From Paraburkholderia solitsugae (GTDB lineage: Bacteria > Pseudomonadota > Gammaproteobacteria > Burkholderiales > Burkholderiaceae): a stretch of DNA of 64,000 bases. The notes below the pieces were generated by a model. It saw nothing but the letters and a program-made list of their open reading frames with translations, did not search any database and was not told where the DNA came from. How positions within the stretch are numbered: position 1 is the first letter of the stretch; each line of letters begins with the position of its first letter. The translations under genes and the position numbers were made by a program. The DNA lies in NCBI RefSeq assembly GCF_013177695.1, contig NZ_WOEY01000152.1, forward strand, positions 1 through 64,000. The letters are read 5' to 3'. Shown here in pieces: positions 8,619 through 15,598 of the stretch.

Positions 8619-9772
8619 AGAAGTTGGCGATCGCGCCCGGCGACTACGCCGGGCTGCACAAGGAAGTGGTCAGTGTCGTCGAATCGGCGCGACGCACGGC
8701 GGCACGCAACGTCAATGCCGTGATGACCGCCGCCTACTGGGAGATCGGGCGGCGGATCGTCGCCAGCGAGCAGGGCGGGCAGGCGCGCGCCGGCTACGGA
8801 CAGGCGCTGATCGCCCGGCTCGCGGAGGACCTGACGCGCCGTTTCGGGCGCGGATTCGGCAAGGCGAATCTGGCCAGCATGCGCGCCTTCTATGTCGCCT
8901 GGCCGGCGGCGGAGATTTTCCAGACAGTGTCTGGAAAATCGGCAGCGCCCGAAAATGTCCAGACGCCGTCTGGAAAATCGCTGCCGGCGAAAGACGTTGT
9001 CGATACCACGGCAACAGCGCCCGATTACATGGCGCTCGCCACCCGTTTTACGTTGCCGTGGTCCGCCTATGTGCGCCTGCTTTCTGTGAAGACGGCGGCC
9101 GCGCGCGCTTTCTATGAAACAGAGGCGTTGCGCGAAGGCTGGTCCGTGCGCCAGCTCGACCGCCAGATCGGTAGCCAGCTTTACGAGCGGCTGGCGCTGT
9201 CGCGCAACAAGGCGGCGCTGCTCAGAAAAGCCGCTGATGCCCAGCCGGGTGATCTCCTCACGCCAGAGGAGGCGATTCGCGACCCGTTCGTCCTCGAGTT
9301 TCTCGATATCAAGGACGAGTACTCGGAGTCGGATCTTGAGGAGGCGCTGATCCAGCATCTGGCGGATTTCCTGCTGGAGCTCGGCGACGACTTCGCTTTC
9401 GTCGGCCGGCAGCGCCGCCTGAGAATCGACGACACGTGGTTCAGGGTCGATCTGGTGTTTTACCATCGACGGTTGAGATGCCTGGTCATCATCGACCTGA
9501 AGGTCGGCCGCTTCAGCTATGCGGACGCCGGGCAGATGCATCTCTATCTGAACTACGCGCGCGAGCACTGGATGAAGCCCGGGGAGAATCCACCTGTCGG
9601 TTTGATCCTTTGCGCCGAAAAAGGTGCAGCCGAAGCACACTACGCGCTGGACAACCTGCCGAACAAGATTCTCGCGGCGGAATACCAGACGGTGTTGCCA
9701 GATGAGGCGATGATCGTGCAGGAGCTGGAACGCACGAGAGCGGAACTGGAGCGGCGAACCGGAGCCGCGTAA
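8615..9772 (+). CDS. DUF1016 / YhcG-family PD-(D/E)XK nuclease
   Basis: A 385-residue protein with the DUF1016 N-terminal domain (ARNVNAVMTAAYWEIGRRIV, LTRRFGRGFGKANLASMRAF) and a C-terminal PD-(D/E)XK-like domain: LRIDDTWFRVDLVFYHRRL supplies the Asp and VIIDLKVGRFSYADAGQM the D-x-K catalytic motif. Family members are predicted nucleases found next to defence or restriction genes; the substrate is not established. Residues 100-135 carry two palindromic, in-frame repeat insertions (see repeat entry). Translationally coupled to the HU-like gene. Confidence 0.8.
   Translation: MKKLAIAPGDYAGLHKEVVSVVESARRTAARNVNAVMTAAYWEIGRRIVASEQGGQARAGYGQALIARLAEDLTRRFGRGFGKANLASMRAFYVAWPAAEIFQTVSGKSAAPENVQTPSGKSLPAKDVVDTTATAPDYMALATRFTLPWSAYVRLLSVKTAAARAFYETEALREGWSVRQLDRQIGSQLYERLALSRNKAALLRKAADAQPGDLLTPEEAIRDPFVLEFLDIKDEYSESDLEEALIQHLADFLLELGDDFAFVGRQRRLRIDDTWFRVDLVFYHRRLRCLVIIDLKVGRFSYADAGQMHLYLNYAREHWMKPGENPPVGLILCAEKGAAEAHYALDNLPNKILAAEYQTVLPDEAMIVQELERTRAELERRTGAA
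8914..8974 (+). repeat. Two palindromic in-frame repeats inside the DUF1016 gene
   Basis: 8914-8940 is a near-perfect palindrome (GATTTTCCAGAC, 3-bp loop, GTCTGGAAAATC). 8958-8974 is a shorter copy (TCCAGAC, 3-bp loop, GTCTGGA). Both are read in frame as Q-T-x-S-G-K-S modules in a linker between the two domains. Confidence 0.75.
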
Positions 9773-10205
9773 GCTTTGGTCCCGATGCCCGACAGATCCC
9801 GGTCATCTGATGGCGAGGCCGCGAGTCGGTACCGCATCGTCGTGTGTGGCAGGGGTGACGCGTTTTCATATCCGCCCGTTCAGGCAGGAAAGCGGCCCAT
9901 CGAGATAAGAAGGATTATCTGAGCAGCGCGGTTTTGTGATGCGTTCTGTGAAAGCGTAGCGTTACGGATTAGCGTACAGGCGCCCGTATACGCGAATGGG
10001 ATGTCCGCGCCGGGACAACTTCGTTAACCCACGTACCCACTCCGGCACCCGCATGCGACCGCCGCACGGATGACGCTCCTCCGGTCGACGGGGTGTGTCC
10101 TCGCAGGCAGTGCCCCGCGTTGCCTGGCGTCGATCCAACTGGTCGTGGTAAAACAGCGCCCGAATTCGCCGGCTTGCGGCGCACAGATGCAATCAGGAGC
10201 ACAGG
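9773..10205. other. Intergenic region, no supported gene
   Basis: About 430 bp; several short frames on both strands but none with convincing protein character. It probably contains the promoter of the small RHH gene that follows. An AGGAG ribosome binding site lies at about 10195. Confidence 0.4.
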
Positions 10206-10454
10206 TTGAGAAGGAAGTCGGAGAACAGGTCACAGGTCATCGCGGTACGCGTCGAGCCGGCGATTGAACAACGATTGAGATTGCTGGCCGAAGTCACAGG
10301 ACGCAGCCAGTCGTTTTTTCTCAAGAAGTTGATCGAGAAGGGCATCGACGCGATGGAAGACGTGTGGCTACCGCAGGAAGTGGTTGCCCAAGTCCGCAGC
10401 GGGGCACTGCCAACGCAGCAGCATGGCACGACCTTGGATCTGTTCGGGGATTAA
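10206..10454 (+). CDS. Ribbon-helix-helix protein, orphan RelB/CopG-type antitoxin candidate
   Basis: An 82-residue protein: VIAVRVEPAIEQRLRLLAE forms the beta strand and first helix of an RHH fold, followed by TGRSQSFFLKKLIEKGIDAM. A short C-terminal tail follows, as in type II antitoxins that use the tail to bind a toxin. TTG start with AGGAG 8 bp upstream. No RelE/ParE-like frame follows before the transposon end at 10612, so the toxin is absent or the protein is a stand-alone regulator. Confidence 0.6.
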   Translation: MRRKSENRSQVIAVRVEPAIEQRLRLLAEVTGRSQSFFLKKLIEKGIDAMEDVWLPQEVVAQVRSGALPTQQHGTTLDLFGD

Positions 10455-10611
10455 ATTCACGAGCAGTGAGTAGGGTCGCACAGCGTATCTGCAAGTACGG
10501 TCCCTTTGACGGACGGCGAGAGGGTGCAAATCGAGGGGGCGATATTCCGAGCTATCTACCCCTTCATTTGCGGACATTGCTTGGATCCGGTCGGGAAGGC
10601 GCTCACACAAG

Positions 10612-10649
10612 TAATTTTGTTACTACTTTTCAACTAAATTTGTTACTAC
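10612..10649 (+). repeat. Two 23-bp-spaced transposon-end-like repeats
   Basis: TAATTTTGTTACTAC and TAAATTTGTTACTAC lie 23 bp apart. This is the same spacing as the Tn7-like right ends at 5388 and 21621 but with a different sequence. They sit about 55 bp beyond the stop of the gene read toward them (10705-11757, minus strand). This suggests the right end of another Tn7-like element. Confidence 0.5.
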
Positions 10650-10704
10650 CGCTCCGCGCTGCCCGTCGATAAACGTGATTGCCTCCGATTTCGTGGCCCG
10701 TTAT

Positions 10705-11757
10705 CTAGTCCAACCGGTGGTTGCGCCGGGTCTGGTCCGCCGTCGCAAGCGCGTGACGGTACCGGCCGGCCGTTCTGGCCAGTTTCTCAGCCTCGCTCCA
10801 GAAGCCGCGACGGGCCTTCACGCAGTCGATAAACAACTGATACTCAGCTGCGACGGTCGTGGACATCGGGCTGGGTGTGACCACTGGCGCCAAGGCAGGG
10901 TAGGGGAGCGCGTCACCACCGATGTGCGGGCATATCGTCGCGCAACGCCGCAGTCCCGCGATTGCGGCCGCGGGCGTCGTCGCGCAGACCTGCAGGCGGG
11001 CGTTTTCCCAGCGGGCAACAAACTGACCATCGACGCTTTGATAGAGCCAGCACCACGGCCGGCCACCGCTAAGTCCCAACAAACGGCGGTGGCGCACATC
11101 CCGATTCGCAGGAATTAGCGCATCAACGACCTGCCAGCCTCCCATTTCCGACCAAGTTAGGCAGGCGCCTCGAGCCACATCCCACATCGATTCAAACCGG
11201 GTCTGCTGTCGCGATATGTATCGGGCCCGACGCAGACATTTGCTGGAGTGCGGTGGACCCAGCCAGCTGGACGTAACGGGTGCAATGAATTGCACGCCGG
11301 GTGGCGTTTCGCGCGCCAGCCACGCACTGTCCGACCACGCAGTAAGTGGCGTCACGTCCGCCCAGGCGGCGACACCTGAATGCGCGATCGCGCTGGTGCG
11401 CGCCTGCGCGTCGCGCCACACAGCCCCCAGACTCACGCGTGCCGCGTGGTATTCAAGCCATTTGTTTGCTCCGTCATCTACCGCCTCACCACAGATCTGA
11501 CAGTCCAGCTCAACCGACGGAGTGAGCCGCAACGTCGCCTTTGCCGGTTGTCGTCGATCCGGCCAGCGACGCATCTCGACACCGGGCTCGATTGCCCTGC
11601 TCCATAGCAGATCCGCGAAAGCCAGCCGGACCTCGGCACTGCCTGCGACCCATTCACCGATGACGAGCGGGTCGCACGCCTTGATAAAGCGGGCCACCGT
11701 TCGCGCACTCCCGGGGGCGAGATGTCGCCGAATGCGGCGGGCAAGCGCCCGATACAC
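10705..11757 (-). CDS. Orphan protein of unknown function beside a Tn7-like end
   Basis: From a GTG at 11757 this is about 350 residues; the frame stays open to 11931, inside the tni element end, so the true 5' end may be lost. Visible segments: ARTVARFIKACDPLVIGEW, a Cys pair DCQICGEAVDD, RHRRLLGLSGGRPWCWLYQ and KARRGFWSEAEKLARTAGRY. No family recognised. It is read toward the 23-bp-spaced repeats at 10612, the place where tnsD/tniQ-type targeting genes normally sit, so it may be a diverged targeting or cargo protein; this is inference. Confidence 0.5.
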   Translation of the reverse strand: MYRALARRIRRHLAPGSARTVARFIKACDPLVIGEWVAGSAEVRLAFADLLWSRAIEPGVEMRRWPDRRQPAKATLRLTPSVELDCQICGEAVDDGANKWLEYHAARVSLGAVWRDAQARTSAIAHSGVAAWADVTPLTAWSDSAWLARETPPGVQFIAPVTSSWLGPPHSSKCLRRARYISRQQTRFESMWDVARGACLTWSEMGGWQVVDALIPANRDVRHRRLLGLSGGRPWCWLYQSVDGQFVARWENARLQVCATTPAAAIAGLRRCATICPHIGGDALPYPALAPVVTPSPMSTTVAAEYQLFIDCVKARRGFWSEAEKLARTAGRYRHALATADQTRRNHRLD

Positions 11758-11897
11758 TGTTATGGTCGGTGATGTCGCGCAGGCAACGGCGGGACCGCAG
11801 GCCGGCTCCCGTTGTGTTGGGGTTCGCTTTCTTGAGAAACGCGAGACATACGATACGAAGCTGACTGGCACCTGCAGATCGCTGACCGGCCGGAAGC

Positions 11898-11944
11898 TGT
11901 TGGTGCTCACAATTGCCGCTAGCCGTGTCAACGAAACCGCTAGC
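11898..11944 (+). repeat. Left inverted end of the tni element
   Basis: Outer TGTTGG followed by GCTAGC copies at 11918 and 11939 (21-bp period). Two more copies lie further in at 12055 and 12085, before tniA. The spaced sites probably bind the TniA transposase. Confidence 0.7.
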
Positions 11945-12117
11945 GACGAATTTGTCGTAAAACGTCATAAATACCGACCGAAAACCGGAAAATCCAACGA
12001 TTTTGCGTTGTTGTAGCGATACAACGATCGAGCGACACGTTGTCCAGTAACTTTGCTAGCGTCGATTTCATGTTCTTTAATGCTGCTAGCGCGTCCTTCC
12101 TGCGCATGGGGGTAGAC

Positions 12118-13737
12118 ATGGCTTCCTCGGAGGAGATTGAATCTCGGGCAGCGAAGATAGCGTCGGTGTTGAGACCGCTGGGAAACGGTGTGCTCTCCCG
12201 GGAGCAGGCGAAACGCGCGGCGCAATTGCTCAACGTTCACTGGGCGACTGTCTATCGCTTGCGTCGCCGCTTTCTCGCGAATCCTGTGACGAGCACTTTG
12301 CAGCCGTCGCCTTGTGGTCGCGTTCCAGGCGGCCGGCTGGACGCGGCGGTTGAGACTGTCATCGACGATGTCGTGCACGAATGGCTACCCGCGCAACGGC
12401 AACTGGCCCATCCAGCAACCGATCTGGTGCTTGAAATAAAACGTCGATGTGCTGTTGCGGGTTTGGATTCTCCTAGTCGGTCTACGGTGGCTCGCCGATG
12501 GACTGCATATCGCCAGCAGGATGCATTGGCACGGGCTGCACTTCCGGAATCGATGGTTGCACCCGGCACGTTCGGGGTCCGGTATCCGCTTGACATCGTC
12601 CAGATCGATCATACGCAAGCCGACATACTGCTGGTGAGCGAATTGGACGGGCAGGTCATTGGCCGACCTTGGCTGTCCCTCGCGCTTGACGTTGCGTCGA
12701 GGTGCGTGCTGGGCTTCTACTTAGGAATGGAGCGGCCCGGTGCGGCCACGGTTGGCTTGCTTCTCACGCGGGTCGCGTTGCCGAAAGCGGCATGGCTTTC
12801 CAAGATAGGCGTAGAAGCAGACTGGCCCATGCGAGGCATTCCGCGTGTCCTGCATCTCGATAACGCAGCTGAGTTCAAGAGCAGGGCGCTCCGCAGCGGG
12901 TGCCGTGAATACGGCATTGACCTCATGTATCGTCCAGTCGGTAAGCCTCATTTTGGTGGCCATATTGAACGGTTGAACCGGACGTTGATGGAGCGCGTGC
13001 GTGGGTTGCCAGGAGCGACGGGATCGTCCGCAAAAGGACGCAAGGCTCGCCAGGCCGAGAAAACCGCCAGCCTGACATTAAGGGACTTCGAACAATGGAT
13101 GACGATCGAAATCGGAAGGCGATATCACCAAAGCCCTCATCGCGGCTTGTCTGAGCTTCCTCCTGCCGAAAAGTGGCGCGAGCTTTCCAGTTCGGCCGAG
13201 TCCCGATATCTGCCGAATGTAGCGGATGCAGAACTTCAATTTTTGATAAGGTTTCTGCCAGTCGAGCCACGAACAATACAGGCGGACGGCCTCAACATAT
13301 TTCGGATCCGATACTGGCACCCGTTGTTCGCCGCATGGCGGGAGACACGCCGTGCTGTGACTGTGCGTTACCATCCCGAAGACCTGTCGAGGGTATTCGT
13401 AACTGCGGGAAAGAAGAGCTATATAGAGGTGCGTTACGCGGATTTGCGACGGCCTCCCGTCTCGCTCTTCGAACAGCGGGCAGCCTTAAAAGCAATCAGG
13501 GAGAGAGGACAGCGAACGATCTCAGAGGGAGAAATTTTTGAGACGATCATGGAGCAGCGAAGCGTGATTACGAATGCGACGCGAGCCACACGGAAGCGTC
13601 GGCGTTCCAGATCAAAGAGCATTCCTCCTGTGGGAAGGCTAGACCGACAGGACGCCGAGCAGCAACCTGAACAGCGGGACGCTGAACAGGTGGATTATGA
13701 CTTGCCGGTGACCGCGTACGACGTCGAACAGTGGTAA
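12118..13737 (+). CDS. tniA: TniA-type DDE transposase
   Basis: About 539 residues from the ATG at 12118 (MASSEEIESRAAKIASVL); more upstream in-frame ATGs lie inside the end repeats and are less likely. The order is an N-terminal HTH (EQAKRAAQLLNVHWATVYRL), an rve integrase core with the DDE residues in VQIDHTQADI, LHLDNAAEFKS and GGHIERLNRTLME, and a Mu-type C-terminal beta domain. The three acidic residues are all present, so the enzyme may be active. It cuts and joins transposon ends together with TniB. Ends 10 bp before tniB. Confidence 0.9.
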   Translation: MASSEEIESRAAKIASVLRPLGNGVLSREQAKRAAQLLNVHWATVYRLRRRFLANPVTSTLQPSPCGRVPGGRLDAAVETVIDDVVHEWLPAQRQLAHPATDLVLEIKRRCAVAGLDSPSRSTVARRWTAYRQQDALARAALPESMVAPGTFGVRYPLDIVQIDHTQADILLVSELDGQVIGRPWLSLALDVASRCVLGFYLGMERPGAATVGLLLTRVALPKAAWLSKIGVEADWPMRGIPRVLHLDNAAEFKSRALRSGCREYGIDLMYRPVGKPHFGGHIERLNRTLMERVRGLPGATGSSAKGRKARQAEKTASLTLRDFEQWMTIEIGRRYHQSPHRGLSELPPAEKWRELSSSAESRYLPNVADAELQFLIRFLPVEPRTIQADGLNIFRIRYWHPLFAAWRETRRAVTVRYHPEDLSRVFVTAGKKSYIEVRYADLRRPPVSLFEQRAALKAIRERGQRTISEGEIFETIMEQRSVITNATRATRKRRRSRSKSIPPVGRLDRQDAEQQPEQRDAEQVDYDLPVTAYDVEQW

Positions 13738-13746
13738 GGAGCCGAC

Positions 13747-14616
13747 ATGAAGCACGATGGACTGGCGCACTTACTTCCGGCTGCTAGAGAGCAGGCGCAG
13801 TTGGGAAACGAAGATCGCGTAAAAGGTCTCCTTCGTGATCGCTGGATCGATTATCCACGCGCGACTGAAGCGTTACAGGTGCTTCAGAGGCTCTATGAGA
13901 CACCCCCACGCGACCGTATGCCATGCCTCTTATTGCACGGCGATTCGAACGTTGGGAAGACCAAGATTACGGCGAAGTTCAGACGCGCTCATCCCAATGA
14001 ATTTGACGACAGACGAGGTGTAGAGCGGTGTCCGGTTGTTTCCGTCCAGATGCCCCCGACTCCAGATCAACATAGGTTTTATTCTGCACTGTTATTCGAA
14101 CTCGGCGCTCCACATAACGCTGCCGCGGGTCTGGCGTCTCTCGAACGGCTGGCGCGGGATATCCTGAAACGGATGTCGCCGCAAATGTTGATTGTGGATG
14201 AGGTGCATCACCTGCTTGCTGGAACGTATCGTGAGCAGCGTGCCTCTCTGAATCTGCTGAAATATCTTGCAAATGATCTGCAGATCAGCATGGTCCTTGT
14301 GGGCACTCGCGACGCTGTGCTTGCGCTTCAAACCGATCCGCAGATGGTGAGCCGTTACAGGCCGTTCGAGATACCTCGATGGAGAGAGAGCGATAGCCTT
14401 CGGCGGCTTCTCGCCGCCTTCGAAAGGGTGCTGCCGCTGAGGAAGCCGTCCGATCTTTCGCGGCGCGAGATTGTCCAGTACGTGCTGGAAGCGAGCGGTG
14501 GGCTGACCGGCGCCATTTCGACAATCTTGAACGATGCAGCGGAGCTTTCTATCCGAAACGGTGACGAGTTTATCGGCATCTCACATCTCGAGCGTGTCGC
14601 TCGCGAACATGCCTGA
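13747..14616 (+). CDS. tniB: TniB-type AAA+ transposition ATPase
   Basis: A 289-residue AAA ATPase with Walker A in LLHGDSNVGKTKITAKF (about residue 65) and Walker B in MLIVDEVHHLLAG (about residue 145), plus sensor segment SMVLVGTRDAV. TniB/TnsC proteins link the target-selecting TniQ to the transposase. The full length for the family suggests it is functional. GGAGCC before the ATG serves as the ribosome binding site. The 3' end overlaps tniQ by 8 bp. Confidence 0.88.
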   Translation: MKHDGLAHLLPAAREQAQLGNEDRVKGLLRDRWIDYPRATEALQVLQRLYETPPRDRMPCLLLHGDSNVGKTKITAKFRRAHPNEFDDRRGVERCPVVSVQMPPTPDQHRFYSALLFELGAPHNAAAGLASLERLARDILKRMSPQMLIVDEVHHLLAGTYREQRASLNLLKYLANDLQISMVLVGTRDAVLALQTDPQMVSRYRPFEIPRWRESDSLRRLLAAFERVLPLRKPSDLSRREIVQYVLEASGGLTGAISTILNDAAELSIRNGDEFIGISHLERVAREHA

Positions 14617-15121
14617 TCTTGTGAAGCCATGGCCTGTCGCTCCAAGGCCGTTTTTCGAAGAGGCATTTGGCAGTTGGCTGGGTCGGGTCGCGACGTGTTA
14701 CCAGATCAGCGTGAGCATGCTGTGGGAAACAAGCACGGGGTTGGATATGCCGAACCTTGGAAAAGCGGGATGGATATTGTTTCCCCCGGTCTCCGCATCA
14801 CCGCTGGATCAGCTCTCCAAGTTGGCGCGGATGAGCGAGGGGAGGTTGGCAGCGATCCAGACGCCACCCGAATGGATGGCCGACCAGCGTTACCTTGTTT
14901 ACTGTTTCAGATGTCTCGTGCTCAACGATGTCGACGTGTCGGCCCCACGGTGGAAGAGGGAATGGCTTGATCCCGAAGCTGAATACTGCACGGCGCATCA
15001 TAGCCTGCCGGAAACGGTCCCTGCATCGATATTTGGAAAAGCCGCCAACTTCGGTGCTGCACTGCGCGCGATATCTCGCTATCGAACTCCTCGATTTCCC
15101 AGAAATGGATGGCTACGCTAG
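14609..15121 (+). CDS. tniQ: Short TniQ-family targeting protein, probably truncated
   Basis: 170 residues: an N-terminal TniQ signature (EEAFGSWLGRVATCYQISVS) and a zinc-ribbon pair (YCFRCLVLND, EYCTAHHSLPE). Most TniQ proteins are roughly twice this length. The stop codon TAG lies inside the first GCTAGCG end repeat, so the right end truncates the gene or the element is unusually compact. It overlaps tniB. It selects the target site in Tn5053/Tn402-type transposition. Confidence 0.75.
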   Translation: MPDLVKPWPVAPRPFFEEAFGSWLGRVATCYQISVSMLWETSTGLDMPNLGKAGWILFPPVSASPLDQLSKLARMSEGRLAAIQTPPEWMADQRYLVYCFRCLVLNDVDVSAPRWKREWLDPEAEYCTAHHSLPETVPASIFGKAANFGAALRAISRYRTPRFPRNGWLR

Positions 15122-15184
15122 CGACGTTACTGAACTTGCTAGCGCCTCTGTGAACATTGCTAGCGCCAATTGTGGGCGCCAACA
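15117..15184 (-). repeat. Right inverted end of the tni element
   Basis: GCTAGCG at 15117, 15138 and 15159 (exact 21-bp period), ending outward in CCAACA. The outer 26 bp match the left end in inverted orientation with few mismatches. Confidence 0.75.
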
Positions 15185-15386
15185 CCAGCACTTCATGAAA
15201 CGGCGTCAACCGCGTCGGCTGCGAGCGCCGCTGATACTTCGGCTCCTCCTGAACATCCATGTTCAGATATTTACTAATCGTGTTGCGCGACAGGCTTGTG
15301 AGACGCGCTATCTCGCGTACCGACTTGTTCTGGCGGTGGAACATCCGCCGCACCTTGCCAATCATCGTCATCGGGATCATCCCCAA
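15185..15386 (-). pseudogene. istA: IS21-family IstA transposase, N-terminal fragment
   Basis: MIGKVRRMFHRQNKSVREIA, RLTSLSRNTISKYLNMD and QPTRLTPFHEVL match the N-terminal HTH of IS21-family IstA. The frame then diverges exactly at the tni element end. About 65 residues remain of a roughly 500-residue protein, and istB is absent. Confidence 0.75.
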
Positions 15387-15426
15387 ACACCCTGCCAGAA
15401 AAACTAGCAGGATAGGTTGATTGCCC

Positions 15427-15480
15427 GGCTCAATTTTCAGTCGGCGCGATCCCTACATGTGGCTGAATTTTCGGTCGGCG
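15427..15480 (+). repeat. IS21-family terminal repeats
   Basis: Two copies of GGCT(C/G)AATTTTC(A/G)GTCGGCG at 15427-15446 and 15461-15480, upstream of the istA fragment. Multiple terminal repeats of this kind are a feature of IS21-family ends. Confidence 0.65.
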
Positions 15481-15598
15481 TAAACACCTCAGCGGCCCTT
15501 ATCGGAATCCACGGCCCTTCGGCCCTGCTCAGTAAGTCGAATCCGTGAACTCTTGCAGCGCGCGTTTGATGGAGTTCGGCCTGATTAACGCGCTTCTC

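Larger units (their letters stand above)
11898..15184 (+). mobile_element. 3.3-kb tniABQ transposon (Tn5053/Tn402-type) with GCTAGC-bearing ends
   Basis: Bounded by inverted ends: the left reads TGTTGGTGCTCACAATTG then CCGCTAGC, and the right on the minus strand reads TGTTGGCGCCCACAATTG then GCGCTAGC. Each end carries 21-bp-period GCTAGC repeats. It contains tniA, tniB and a short tniQ and no cargo. On the right it interrupts an IS21 istA frame. The flanks (GAAGC left, CCAGC right) do not form a perfect 5-bp duplication, so one flank may have been rearranged. Confidence 0.75.

Noticed and set aside
8914..8974. Palindromic repeats considered as a CRISPR or terminator signal
   Set aside because: Only two copies, no spacers of even length, and they are in frame inside a coding region.
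8321..9640. 439-codon open frame on the minus strand
   Set aside because: Antisense to the HU and DUF1016 genes, which have clear family motifs.
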